Of a stretch of 64,000 bases of DNA, positions 1 through 11,048 are shown in pieces. Position 1 is the first letter of the stretch; the number at the start of each line of letters is the position of its first letter. Below the pieces are notes generated by a model, which worked only from the letters and a program-made list of their open reading frames with translations, was not told the DNA's origin and did no database searches. Position numbers and translations under genes: made by a program. Source of the DNA: Buxus sempervirens (taxonomy: Eukaryota; Streptophyta; Magnoliopsida; Buxales; Buxaceae); the NCBI GenBank assembly GCA_947561395.2, contig OX387194.1, positions 31,258,036 through 31,322,035 of the forward strand. Direction: 5' to 3'.

Positions 1-718
1 CATAACCAAAAATCATCTAGATAATCAACTTATTCAATCTAAGAAGTACTTATCACAAAACTGATCTTGAAGTACCTATCAAAGTTAATTCAGATGTGGT
101 ACATTTCATATCAAAGAGCAAAATTTCCTTTATGGTTTCTCATACTATAAATTTTCTTCAAGATATTAAGCACATATGCATACTAATGAGTCAATGCTTG
201 TGAGAAATGAGAAACATTTTTGACTTTTACACTTCATACATATAGAAGGCTATTTCAGAGTAAACAATCTTGAAAAGTATAGACATATCCCAACTTCATT
301 TTGGTGGCTTTCGCACATCAGAGATAGGTAGCCTTTCTGATCTCTTTTTCTTTTTAAAGAAGGCATTGACCCTTAAAAAACCTGAGTTTACAGTTCATTC
401 CAAGAATATACCTTCTTTATCTTTTTCTTTTTGAGATTTACAGTGGCTTTCACTCTAATCTCTATGGCAGCCATTTCCAAAACTTTTCTTTTCACAAAGG
501 TGATAGCCTATAGATCTCAAGCTTTACCACACAATAAGCTTCAATACGTACAGGTGTTTCAGACAAAGTTGCTGGTTAGAAATAAGACATTTCTGTCAAT
601 ATGCATACACTCAATCTTCCTGAAAACAGATCTTAGTAATAAGAACACACACAAATTCATTTTGATCAGATATGTGAGACATTTTACATCAAAATTAACT
701 CAAAACAGAACCTGATTT
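1..718 (-). other. Post-pol spacer of Sirevirus copy 1
   Basis: Noncoding sequence downstream of pol on the minus strand. It matches the stretch after pol in copy 2 (16010 to about 16730) base for base apart from scattered differences. I see no gene here; the small open frame at 431-715 lies in this spacer and has a counterpart in copy 2 only because the copies are alike. Confidence 0.8.
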
Positions 719-3700
719 TCAGTTTTGAGAGCATACTCCTAGGGATTTCCTAAGAGTTTCAAATCTGTTTTGATCTAAAGGTTTTGTAAAAATGTCAGCC
801 AACTGTTTTTTAGTAGATATATATTCAATCATAACAGTTTTGTCTTCAATCAACTCTCTTATAAAGTGATGCCTGATATCTATATGTTTGGTTCTTGAGT
901 GTTGAACAGGATTTTTAGAGATATTTATGGCACTTTGATTATCACAGAAGAGAATCATTTCATCTTGATCTAACCCATAATCAGATAACATTTGTTTCAT
1001 CCATATAAGTTGAGTACAGCTGCTTCCTGCAGCAATATACTCAGCTTCAGCAGTACTCAGAGAAACACAGCTTTGTTTCTTGCTTAACCAGGCAATGAGA
1101 TTATTCCCCATGTAAAAGCAACCACCAGATGTGCTTTTTCTGTCATCCATACACCCAGCCCAATCAGCATCAGTGTATCCAGTAAGATGTGGGTTTGTCT
1201 CTTTGGAAAACCAGATTCCCAGATCAATAGTCCCATTAACATATTTTATAATCCTTTTTACATCATTTAGATGGGATTCTTTAGGATTAGCCTGATATCT
1301 AGCACAAACTCCAACACTAAAGCTTATATCAGGTCTACTTGTTGTTAAGTACAGTAGACTCCCAATCATTCCCCTGTACAGGGTAGGGTCTACAACCTTT
1401 CCAGATTCATCTTTTCCAAGTTTTAAACTAGTACTCATAGGAGTCCTAGCATGTTTAGCATGAGTTAAGCTGAATCTCTTAACAAGATTTCTTGAATATT
1501 TTGCTTGAGAGAAAAAAATTCCTTGTTGAGATTGATAAATCTGAAGACCTAAGAAAAAGTTCAGTTCACCCATCATACTCATTTCAAATTCACTTTTCAT
1601 TAAATCAGCAAAGGAGTGAGCATGATTTTCAGAAGTGGACCCAAACACTATGTCATCAACATAGATTTGAGCAATCAAAATATGTTTGGACTCTCTTTGA
1701 ATAAAGAGAGTTTTATCTACATTTCCTCTCATAAAACCAGATTCAAGTAGAAAGAAGGTAAGTCTCTCATACCAGGCTCTAGGAGCTTGTTTGAGACCAT
1801 ATAAGGATTTGTTCAGTTTATAGACATATTTAGGATGATTTGTGTCCTCAAATCCTTTAGGTTGCTCTACATAGACCTCTTCATTCAGATATCCATTCAA
1901 GAATGCACTCTTAACATCCATTTGAAACAGTTTAAACTTCAAGTAACATGCAATAGACAACAGTAATCTGATTGATTCTAACCTAGCTACAGGAGCAAAG
2001 GTTTCATCAAAATCTATTCCTTCTACTTGAGTATACCCCTGAGCAACAAGCCTAGCCTTATTTCTGGTTACTATCCCATTCTCATCAGATTTGTTCTTAA
2101 AAATCCACTTGGTTCCTATCACATTCAGATCAGAGGGTCTTTCAACCAATTCCCAAACATTATTTCTAGTAAATTGATTCAGTTCTTCATGCATAGCATT
2201 CAACCAAGAATCATCTAACAATGCATCTTTATAAGATTTTGGCTCAAATTGAGAGAGATAAGAAGAAAATCTTACCTCATTATGTACCTGATGTCTTGTT
2301 CTGACACCATCTGAAATATTTCCAACAATTTGCTCAGTTGGGTGGTCTTTGAGAGTTCTAGCCAGAGGAATCACTTCAATGCTTGAGGAAGCATCTCTGA
2401 TTTCATCCTCTTCATCTACAGCCTGCAAAAATTCACTGTCAATACCTTCATCATCAATTAGCACATTTATAGATTCCATTACAATAGATTTTTTCAAATT
2501 AAAAACTCTGTAAGCTCTACAAGAAGAAGAATATCCTAGAAAAATTCCTTCATCACTTCTAGAATCAAATTTTCCTAGATTTTCTCTGTCCCTTAAGATA
2601 TAACATTTACTTCCAACTACTCTGAAATATTTCAAGTTTGGCTGTTTTCCTTTCCAAAGTTCATAGGGAGTTTGTTTCCACCCAGATCTGATATAAACTC
2701 TGTTACTAATGTAACAGGCAGTGTTTATAGCTTCAGCCCAGAATTTTGTTGAAATTTTCTTGGCTATCATCATGGTTCTAGCCATTTCTTGTAAAACTCT
2801 GTTCTTCCTTTCCATAACTCCATTTTGTTGTGGGGTCTTAAGAGCAGAAAATTCATGTTTGATTCCTTGTTCTTCACAGAAATTGGAAAACATTTGATTC
2901 TCAAATTCTGTCCCATGGTCAGATCTGATTCTAACAATCTTTCCTATTTGCAAGTTCTTTTCAACTTGAATTTGACAGCACAGATGTTTAAAACAGTTGA
3001 AACATTCAGATTTTTCTCTTAGAAAGTCTACCCAAGTATATCTGCTGTAGTCATCTACAGCAACAAATATATACTTCTTTCCTCCCAGACTCTCAGTCTT
3101 TGTAGGTCCCATTAAATCCATATGAATCAGTTCTAATGGTCTTGATGTTCCTACAATGTTGGTTTTCTTGTGTGTGGCTTTGATTTGTTTTCCTTGGTTG
3201 CAAGGATCACACATTCATTTCTTTTTATTTTTTTCAAACTCGGGAATTCCTCTAACCAGCTCAGACTTAGAGATTTTTGACAAATCTCTATAGTTAATGT
3301 GGCCAAGTCTTCTATGCCACAAATCAATTTCATTGCTTATGGAGGATTTTAAAGAGCACTCATTGTTTCCAATAATCCCATAGCAATTATCACTTGTTCT
3401 TTCACCTACAAGAACAGTTCTACCAGATTTATCCAATATTTTGCATTCTTTTCTGGTAAAATTAACAAATAATCTGGAATCACATAATTGGCTAATACTG
3501 ATAAGATTTGCTTTTAAACCAGATACAAATAGAACATTCTTTAAGCAAACTCCATTTGGACCTGTAACAGTTCCTTTACCTTTAACTTGGGAAGTGCTTC
3601 CATCACCAAATGTAACACTTCCACCAAAATATTCTTCAAAGGTACTGAACATATCCTTATGACCACACATGTGTCTTGAACAACCACTGTCCAAGTACCA

Positions 3701-5683
3701 CATGTTGACATCATGAGCTTTTAAAGCTACATGAACCACATTAGCAACTAATGAATCTTTTCTTACCCAAATCTGTTTTTCAGGAGTCTTCTGAACAGTA
3801 ACTTCATCAACTACTTGAGTTTTTGAAGGAAGCTTCTTTGACAGATTTGAGACTTCCTGATTTAATGTTTCAGTCAATTTTAACAGAGAGTCAAATCTGT
3901 TGTATAAGTCCAGGGACTGACTTTGGTTTACCTTTCTCTTATTATCAAAATATCCATCAGGAAAACCATACAGAGCATAACACTTTGGTCTTATATGACC
4001 CTTTTTATTGCAGTGATGGCATAAAGGTATGAACCTATGTTCTGAAAAATCAACATTTCTAGACTTGCCAGCATTTCTAAATTGAACAGATTTAAATTTC
4101 TCAGAAGTTGAAGATTTACTTGTTGGTCTTACTTCTCCAGCAGAAATTTTCTGTGAAGATTCCAAATTTTGATTACTTACACTCATTCTCTTTTCAGCAG
4201 AGTTTGAGCTTTCAGGAACTTCCTTTGAAATTGATTCCTCATTAATTTGAGGATTTCCTGCAAAAACATTTGAAACATCAGATTTACTTAAATTTGAAAC
4301 TTTCTCAAGTTCACTCACTTTACCTTGAAGTACAGTGATCTGAGCTTCCTTTTCTTTTAGTTTTTCAGTTTTTTCAGTTAAAGAAGTTACCAGAAAATCT
4401 TCTTTGGCATGTCTTTCAAGTAACTTCTGGTTTATCGAATCTATTTCTGCAAGAGCTTTATTTTTCTCTGTTTCTGATTCCTTCAATTTTTTACTCAGTT
4501 TCTTGACTTTCTTCTGAGCTCTATTGAATTCCTTATAGAGCTGATTGTAGGCTTCTTGTAGTTCTTCTTCATCATCTGATAAAGTCTCTTTATTATTTCC
4601 TGCAATTCCAGAGATTGAACTACCAGAAGAGGATGAGTAAAATGAATTGAAAGCAGTAAAATTAGCAGAGATATCCTCATCAGATTGTGAAGAATTATCA
4701 GTGTTACTGTCATCCCAAGTAACCTGATAATTAGTCTTTTTCTTTTTATCCTTTAAAGGACAATCAGATGCAACATGTCCAAAGCCTCTACATTTGTAGC
4801 ATTGGACTTCATCATTCTGAGAAAATTTCTTCTCCTTTCTTGGATCAGACATTTTCTTATCAGATCTCCTATTTGATCTGTCCATGGATGATGAAGAATT
4901 TGATTGTCTCTTTTTAAACATTTTCTTAAACTTTTTGGCTAAGAGAACAAGTTCATCCATATCAACATCAGAATTATCTGATTCTTCAGTATTTACAGAT
5001 TTTACAGATTTTAGAGCTATTCCTTTATTTCTTTTTGGAATATTCAGATCTAGCTCATACGTTTGTAAAGATCCTACCAGATCTTCAATTCTCATGTTAT
5101 CTACATCTTTTGCCTCTTGTATAGCAGTTACTTTAGGTCTGAATCTTTCAGGCAAAGATCTTAAAATTTTTCTAATAACCTTTGATGTAGAGATTTTTTC
5201 TCCAAGATTAAAACTAGAATTAACAATATCTGAGAGTTTAGCATAAAACTCATCAAAAAACTCATCATCTTTCATATATAAAGTTTCGAAAGATGTAGTA
5301 AGTCTCTGAAGTCTGGACAGCTTGACAGCTGAGGTTCCTTCATGAGTGACCTCAAGAATGTCCCAAGCTTCCTTAGCAACTTCACATGAGGAAATTCTCC
5401 TGAATTCCTCAACACTAACAGCACAAAATAAGGCATTCATTGCCTTGTTATTCCATCCACATTGATCAGATTCAGTTTTAGTCCACTGATCATGAGGTTT
5501 AGGGATCACAACACCTACTTCTGTTGTGATCACAGGTGGATGATAATCATTACAAACTGAGAGCCAGACACGCTCATCGATTGATTTCAGGTAAGCTCTC
5601 ATTCTTGCTTTCCAGTAAGAATAATTGTTACCTTCAAATAAAGGAGGTCTAGAGGCAGATCCTCCTTCTTTTCCAAAATCCAT
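719..5683 (-). pseudogene. Sirevirus gag-pol coding region, copy 1
   Basis: Fossil polyprotein region reading from 5683 to 719, with about one break. Parts in order: a gag domain opening MDFGKEGG with a YSYWKARM motif; a CCHC knuckle (CYKCRGFGHVASDC, about residue 295); a long Lys/Glu-rich coiled coil (about 370-480); a second CCHC (CHHCNKKGHIRPKC); an aspartic protease (LDSGCSRHM); an integrase with an HHCC finger and D-D-E core ([29 protein letters not shown]); a copia reverse transcriptase with [10 protein letters not shown]; and RNase H ([25 protein letters not shown]). Gag would form the particle, and the pol parts process, copy and integrate the element. The stretch is almost identical to copy 2 in the opposite orientation. 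Start chosen at the Met shared by both copies, just after the primer site. Confidence 0.92.
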
Positions 5684-5728
5684 GCTATAGATCTAGATCA
5701 CACTATGTATAGCAATTCAAAGTGAATA

Positions 5729-5741
5729 GGCTCTGATACCA
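5729..5741 (-). other. Primer binding site, tRNA-iMet type
   Basis: On the minus strand this reads TGGTATCAGAGCC, the usual complement of the 3' end of plant initiator tRNA-Met, two bases inside the 5' LTR. It fixes the element's orientation. Confidence 0.92.
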
Positions 5742-5743
5742 CT

Positions 5744-6768
5744 TGAAAGAGTAGAGGACTACTCTTAAGGTCCACGATCTATAACAATTCAGAATTGAAC
5801 AATGCGGAAACAGTACACAAAGAATTATACGAGGAAACCTGGATCCAGATCCAGGAAAAACCTCGAGTCTATATGAGGCGACTAACCCTTCAAAATCCAC
5901 TATTGAATGAGAAGACAATTACAAAGGAGTACATACTTAACCTTTACAATTTGACTCACTCAACAGCAATCCACAGTTCGAATCCACGAACTGCTACACA
6001 GCTTGAATCCACAAGCTGCAGAACACGATCAGTCCAGATCGCAAACAATCACTCACCAGTGATCCACAGTTCGAATCCACGAACTGCAACACAGCTTGAA
6101 TCCACAAGCTGCAGGACACGATCAATCCAGATCGCAGCAATCCTCTCAGAATCCACTGAGACGATCCAATGCAGTAGGAATCCACCTACGCATCAAACAT
6201 GGCCGATCACCAGTCCAGGCGATCACACGATCAGATGAAGTTCTGAATTGAAGAAGAATCCTCTGTCTTCAATTCCAGGCGATCTATCTCAGATCTCCCC
6301 CTCACTCGATCGCCGACTCTCTAAAGAAGATTTGATCGAATCTCAAACACCTCAAGATTCGAAATCAAAAATGATCCAAAGAAAAAGTCACTATCAAAAA
6401 TTACAACACGTCTATTTAAAGAATAAAAACACAGATCGCGTCGAGCGCTGGTGGCGTCGTGAAGCGATCGATGTAGACGGCTGGTGGCGAACTCAAGTCC
6501 CGCTCAGAGTAAGTTGAATCAGTTAAAAGAGCGCTGCTAGCGGGAGAGTATGCGGCAGGTGCACGAACCTTTCTTTCAAAATACGAATTCCCTTATGCGC
6601 TGCCAGCGGGGTGGTAGCGGCGAGGTAGCAGTGTGGTGGCATCAACTTCTTCTTCTTTACTAAATTCACTGAATTTTCATTGTTTAATCTGCACATCTTG
6701 AAGCTTCATTAGAGGACAAAATTTGTCAATCATTTGCCATAACAGGAGTGTGAGTTTTCACACTTACA
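5744..6768 (-). repeat. 5' LTR of Sirevirus copy 1
   Basis: 1025 bp, TG...CA on the minus strand, homologous to the LTRs at 9953 and 18914. A TATA-like TTTAAATA lies at 6413-6420 (minus). The hairpin array described for 10508-10759 recurs here at about 5971-6232, so it is present in all three LTRs of the family in this window. Confidence 0.92.
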
Positions 6769-6959
6769 TTATTGGAGCAATGATTGCAAGTGTACCTGGG
6801 GTAAGAAAAGCAAAGAAACATGTCAGCTCCCATTTAATCCTGAGTCACACCCCTATAGATGTAGACAAGTAGGTTAGGTGAACACCAGTTCAGATTTTTT
6901 TGTTTGCTTTTTATTTTTTTTAAGTTTTTTATTTTTTTTTTTGTTTTATTTTTTTGTGT

Positions 6960-8245
6960 GTTGGAATATTTTAGGGCTTCCAAAGGTCCTGCAAATTTTT
7001 TGATTTGATTGGTACGAAAAAGACCAACCAAGGGTTTTATGGAATATTTTAGGGCTTCCAAAGGTCCCACAAAATTTTTATTTGATTGATAAATATAACC
7101 AACCAAAGGTTTCTTGGAATATTCTAGGGCTTCCAAGTGTCCCACAAATGTTTTGATTTGGTTGATAAAAATAACCAACCAAAGGTTTTTTGGAATATTC
7201 TAGGGCTTCCAAGTGTCCCATTAATGCTTTGATTTGATTGATAAAAATAACCAACCAAAGGTTTCTTGGAATATTCTAGAGCTTCCAAGTGTCCTACAAA
7301 TGTTTTGATTTGATTGATAAAAATAACCAACCAAAGGTTTCTTGGAATATTCTAGGGCTTCCAAGTGTCCCAAAAATGTTTTGATTTGATTGATAAAAAT
7401 AACCAACCAAAGGTTTCTTGGAATATTCTAGGGCTTCCAAGTGTCCCACAAATGTTTTGATTTGGTTGATAAAAATAACCAACCAAAGGTTTTTTGGAAT
7501 ATTCTAGGGCCTCCAAGTGTCCCACAATTGTTTTGATTTGATTGATAAAAATAACCAACCAAAGGTTTCTTGGAATATTCTAGGGCTTCCAAGTGTCCCA
7601 CAAATGTTTTGATTTGATTGATAAAAATAACCAACCAAAGGTTTCTTGGAATATTCTAGGGCTTCCATGTGTCCCACAAATGTTTTGATTTGATTGATAA
7701 AAATAACCAACCAAAGGTTTCTTGGAATATTTTAGGGCTTCCAAGTGTCCCACAAATGTTTTGATTTGATTGATAAAAATAACCAACCAAAGGTTTCTTA
7801 GAATATTCTAGGGCTTCCAAGTGTCCCACAAATGTTTTGATTTGATTGATAAAAATAACCAACCAAGGTTTTTATGGAATATTTTAGGGCTTCCAAAGGT
7901 CCCACAATTTTTGATTTGATTGATAAAAAAAACCAACTAAGGGTTTCATGGAATATTTTAGGGCTTCCAGAGGTCCCACAATTTTTGATTTGATTGATAA
8001 AAATAACCAACCAAGGGTTTCATGGAATATTTTAGGGCTTCCAGAGGTCCCACAATTTTTGATTTGATTGATAAAAATAACCAACCAAAGGTTTCTTGGA
8101 ATATTCTAGGGCTTCCAAGTGTCCCACAATTTTTTGATTTGATTGATAAAAATAACCAACCAAAGGTTTTATGGAATATTCTAGGGCTTCCAAAGGTCCC
8201 ACAATGTTTTGATTTGATTGATAAAAATAACCAACCAAGGTTTTT
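6960..8245. repeat. 76-bp minisatellite, about 17 units
   Basis: Head-to-tail units with a 73-76 bp period, each recognisable by GGAATATTYTAGGGCTTCCA followed by a GATTTGATTGATAAAAATAACCAACCAA-like segment. I count 17 GGAATATT-type starts from about 6963 to 8173. The central units (about 7340-7800) are nearly identical at exactly 76 bp; both edges are shorter and more diverged, the usual pattern of an array growing from its middle. The repeated minus-strand open frames of about 68 residues are a by-product of the repeat. Confidence 0.95.
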
Positions 8246-8527
8246 TCCTTTTTTTCTGAAATTTGCTGAATTTTCTCAGTTTTCAAGTTCCAAAGCTTGA
8301 TTGACACATGTTTGAATTGAATTGATATCAAAAAATATGACACCTTAGCTTGCTCTTTGAGTTTCAACATTAGGTTAAATCCTAAAAGAATATTTTTTTT
8401 TTGTTTTTTGTTTATTTTTTGAAACATTTTTATATTCTCTTTGGGGTGCCTAAGGATTATCCACAGTGTTTAGGCATTTTATTCTTAAAATTCGGGCTGA
8501 AAAAACCCATTTATACATTTTTTGCAT

Positions 8528-8670
8528 GTATCCGGCATTAAGTGCTGGATAAGGCTATGGCTTATTGTATCCGGTAATAATGACCGGATACACGCATAAA
8601 CCTTTGTAACCGATAATATATACCGGATATGAATAGAATTGTTCTTAACCGGCCTGAGTTCCCGGTTAAT
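8528..8670. repeat. Cluster of CCGG-core inverted repeats
   Basis: Several small hairpins in 140 bp. TGTATCCGGT (8566-8575) pairs perfectly with ACCGGATACA (8583-8592). TATCCGGCA (8529-8537) pairs with 8543-8551 with one G-T pair. TTAACCGG (8645-8652) pairs with CCGGTTAA (8662-8669). A weaker one lies near 8608. The stems resemble those in the LTR at 20295-21676, supporting a shared origin. Confidence 0.75.
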
Positions 8671-9399
8671 GCCGAAATGGCCCTTTTTGACTCATTTTTT
8701 CACCAGATTAGGTTATTTTCATTCCCACTTGATGTTCACCTTAACTTGGCCTCTAAAACTTGCCCCAAATTGGGTTTGGACATTATTCTTGCAATATTCA
8801 CAAATTCATAAAAAGAACATGGCTTTACCTTGCCACCTTGTATTACCTTCAATATGGTATTTATAGTATACCTTGGCCTGTAAAACATGCAAACGGCCTT
8901 CCCACATTTACACCCAATTCCCCGAACGCAATTGTGTACTTTTAGCTAAAAACGTGTTTCTCCACCTTCAAACGTATGGTTTTTGGGTTTTGACTTAATT
9001 GGAAACTTAGAACTCAAGTCTAGTGATGCCCGGAATCGAATCACAGATCTCATTGTCATCACATCATTGACTCAAATTCTAAGGTGAATGTTTTCACTTT
9101 CGCTTTCCGAAGTCACGACCTCGGTGCGCCAAGCTACACACATTCATGGTTCAACTTCCTATAGGTAATGGGTAGGCTGTGCAAATAGTTTAAAGTGCTC
9201 AAGTGCATTTGAAATTGAGGTAACATTCACAACGTCCCAGCCCCTTACCACTCTTTTTCGTAGCCATGCATACAATGTCAAGCCAAGGCATATATGACAA
9301 TATAATAAAGCTAAATACAAGCAATCAAGAGAACCAAAGCAACTAAATATGCACAAAAATATTACATGCCCAAAAAGTAGTATACAAACATGTTATTTG

Positions 9400-9952
9400 T
9401 TCAAACAACAATTAAACCATGGAAGCATGCTTGAAACCCAAAAGCATTCCCTAAAATTCCAGATTTTCATGCTCTTTTTCATGCTCAAAGTGTACCATTT
9501 CTACCCAAATTGAAGCCTAAAACATTTAGCACTACTTGACATGATATAAGAAAGGTTTTGATGATTTAAACATGCTTGAAAACCCCCAAAATATACACTA
9601 AAATTTCCAGATTTTTTTATTGCTTTCATGCTCAAAGTGTGTCATTTATACTCCAAATTGATGCCTAAAAATTCAGCAACTACTTGACATGGTATAAGAA
9701 GAGTTTCATTGGTGAAAACATGCTTAAAAAATCCCACAATGTACACTAAAATTCCAGATTTCATGCTCTCCATTTTTATGCTCAAGTGACATTGCTTTAT
9801 GCCCAAATCCAAACCTAAAAATACAGCACCTAAATGCATTGCCCAAGAGGTGTTTTGTTTGAGGAAAACATGCTTGAAAACCTCCAAAAATGGCTACTGA
9901 ATTTACAGATTTTATGCCCACAATTTTTCTTGATTAACATGGCATTGGAACC
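9400..9952. repeat. Diverged tandem repeat of about 147 bp, interrupted by Sirevirus copy 2
   Basis: Units start with a CATGCTTGAAAAC-like segment at about 9427, 9570, 9719 and 9868, followed by CACTAAAATTCCAGATTT and a TTTCATGCTC segment. The next unit begins near 19948, beyond the 9.9-kb insertion; subtracting the insertion and its 5-bp duplication restores the spacing (about 146 bp). The array therefore ran through the insertion site and continues to about 20100. Confidence 0.8.
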
Positions 9953-10310
9953 TGTAAGTGTGAAAACTCACACTCCTGTTATGGCAAATGTTTGACAAAT
10001 TATGTCTTCTAATGAAGCTTCAAGATGTGCAGATTAAATAATGAAAATTCAGTTAATTGAGTAAAGAAGAAGAAGGCGATGCTGCCACACAGCATTAACG
10101 CCGCTGCCACCCCGCTGGCAGTGCAAAAGGGAATTAGTGTTTTGAAAGAAAGGTCCGTGCACATGCCGCGTACTCTCCCGCTAGCAGCTCGCTAGCAGCG
10201 AGCTTTTAACTGATTCAACTTGTTCTGAGCAGGACTTGAGTTCGCTTCCAGCCGTCTACATCGATCTTTTCACGACGCCACCAGCGCTCGACGCGATCTG
10301 AGTTTTATTC

Positions 10311-10318
10311 TTTAAATA
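10311..10318 (+). promoter_or_regulatory. TATA-like box in Sirevirus LTR
   Basis: TTTAAATA, about 360 bp into the LTR. It is conserved in the other two LTRs (19206-19213; 6413-6420 on the minus strand). Transcription would then start near 10345, placing the hairpin array in the RNA leader. The start itself is inferred. Confidence 0.5.
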
Positions 10319-10507
10319 GACGTGTTGTAATTTTTAATGGTGACTTTTTTCTTTGGATCATTTTTGATTTCGAATCTTGAGGTGTTTGAGATTCGATCAA
10401 ATCTTTTTGAGAGAGTCGGCGATCGAGTGAGGGAGAGATCTGAGATAGATCACCTGGAATTGAAGATAGAGGATTCTTCTTCAATTCGGAACTTCATCTG
10501 ATCGTGT

Positions 10508-10759
10508 GATCGCCTGGACTGGTGATTGGCCTTGATTGATGCGTAGGTGGATTCCTACTGCATTGGATCGTCTCAGTGGATTCTGAGGTGATCGCTGCGA
10601 TCTGGATTGATCGTGTTTTGCAGCTTGTGGATTCAAGCTGTGTTGCAGTTCGTGGATTCGAACTGTGGATCACTGGTGAGTGATTGTTTTGCGATCTGGA
10701 CTGATCATGTTCTGCAGCTTGTGGATTCAAGCTGTGTTGCAGTTCGTGGATTCGAACTG
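10508..10759 (+). repeat. Array of hairpins with a constant TGGAYT loop
   Basis: Nine short inverted repeats whose loop is TGGATT or TGGACT while the stems differ. Loops start at 10515, 10548, 10577, 10603, 10628, 10653, 10697, 10722 and 10747. Examples: GTAGG/CCTAC; an 11-bp stem 10566-10576 with 10583-10593 (two G-T pairs); CGATC/GATCG; CAGCTTG/CAAGCTG; CAGTTCG/CGAACTG. One extra hairpin, ATCACT/AGTGAT, has a GGTG loop (10669-10684). Units are spaced about 25-33 bp. Present in all three LTRs of the family here. Confidence 0.9.
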
Positions 10760-10990
10760 TGGATTGCTGTTGAGTGAGTCAAATTGTAAAGGTTAAGTAT
10801 GTACTCCTTTGTAATTGTCTTTTCATTCAATAGTGGATTTCGAAGGGTTAGTCGCCTCATATAGACTCGAGGTTTTTCCTGGATCTGGATCCAGGTTCCT
10901 CGTATAATTCTCTGTGTATTGTTTCCGCATTGTTCAATTCTGAATTGTTATAGATCGTGGACCTATAGAGTAGTCCTCTACTCTTTCAAG

Positions 10991-11003
10991 TGGTATCAAA
11001 GCC
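10991..11003 (+). other. Primer binding site, tRNA-iMet type
   Basis: TGGTATCAAAGCC, two bases after the 5' LTR. It differs by one base from the site in copy 1. Confidence 0.9.
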
Positions 11004-11048
11004 ATTTCACTTTGAATTGCTATACAAAGTGTGATCTAGATCTATAGC

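Larger units (their letters stand above)
1..6768 (-). mobile_element. Ty1/copia Sirevirus-type element, copy 1 (cut by window start)
   Basis: A minus-strand LTR retrotransposon whose 5' LTR is at 5744-6768. The initiator-Met primer site is at 5729-5741, the gag-pol region at 5683-719, and part of the post-pol spacer reaches the window edge. Its 3' LTR and third reading frame, seen in copy 2, would lie left of base 1. The Sirevirus assignment rests on the long gag with a central coiled coil and two zinc knuckles, the tRNA-iMet primer site, and close similarity to copy 2, which also has the extra frame and repeated polypurine tracts. The element is broken (about one break in the coding part). 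The flank after the 5' LTR is TTATT (6769-6773); its partner is outside the window. Confidence 0.9.
6769..9952 (-). other. Noncoding body of a minus-strand LTR element, between the two Sirevirus copies
   Basis: No credible gene. I read it as internal sequence of the element whose 5' LTR is at 20295-21676, because the primer site beside that LTR points this way and the tandem repeat at 9400-9952 resumes at 19887 once copy 2 is removed. It holds a 76-bp minisatellite, a hairpin cluster at 8528-8670 and an unremarkable AT-rich stretch (8670-9400) with a near-palindromic TATA-like motif near 8858. Family and full length cannot be told because the far end lies outside the window. Confidence 0.55.
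9953..10988 (+). repeat. 5' LTR of Sirevirus copy 2
   Basis: 1036 bp, starting TGTAAGTGTGAAAACTCACA and ending CTCTACTCTTTCA. The first bases contain their own inverted repeat (GTGTGAAAACTCACAC-like). The likely R-U5 part, after the TATA-like box at 10311, carries the hairpin array at 10508-10759. Confidence 0.95.

Noticed and set aside
6834-8427. Series of minus-strand open frames of about 60-130 residues with the repeated motif QSNQNICGTLGSPRIFQ
   Set aside because: They arise from the 76-bp minisatellite, whose length shifts the frame at every unit. There is no start context, promoter or protein family.
10991-11003. tRNA-like sequence
   Set aside because: It is only the primer binding site complementary to a tRNA 3' end; no cloverleaf is present.
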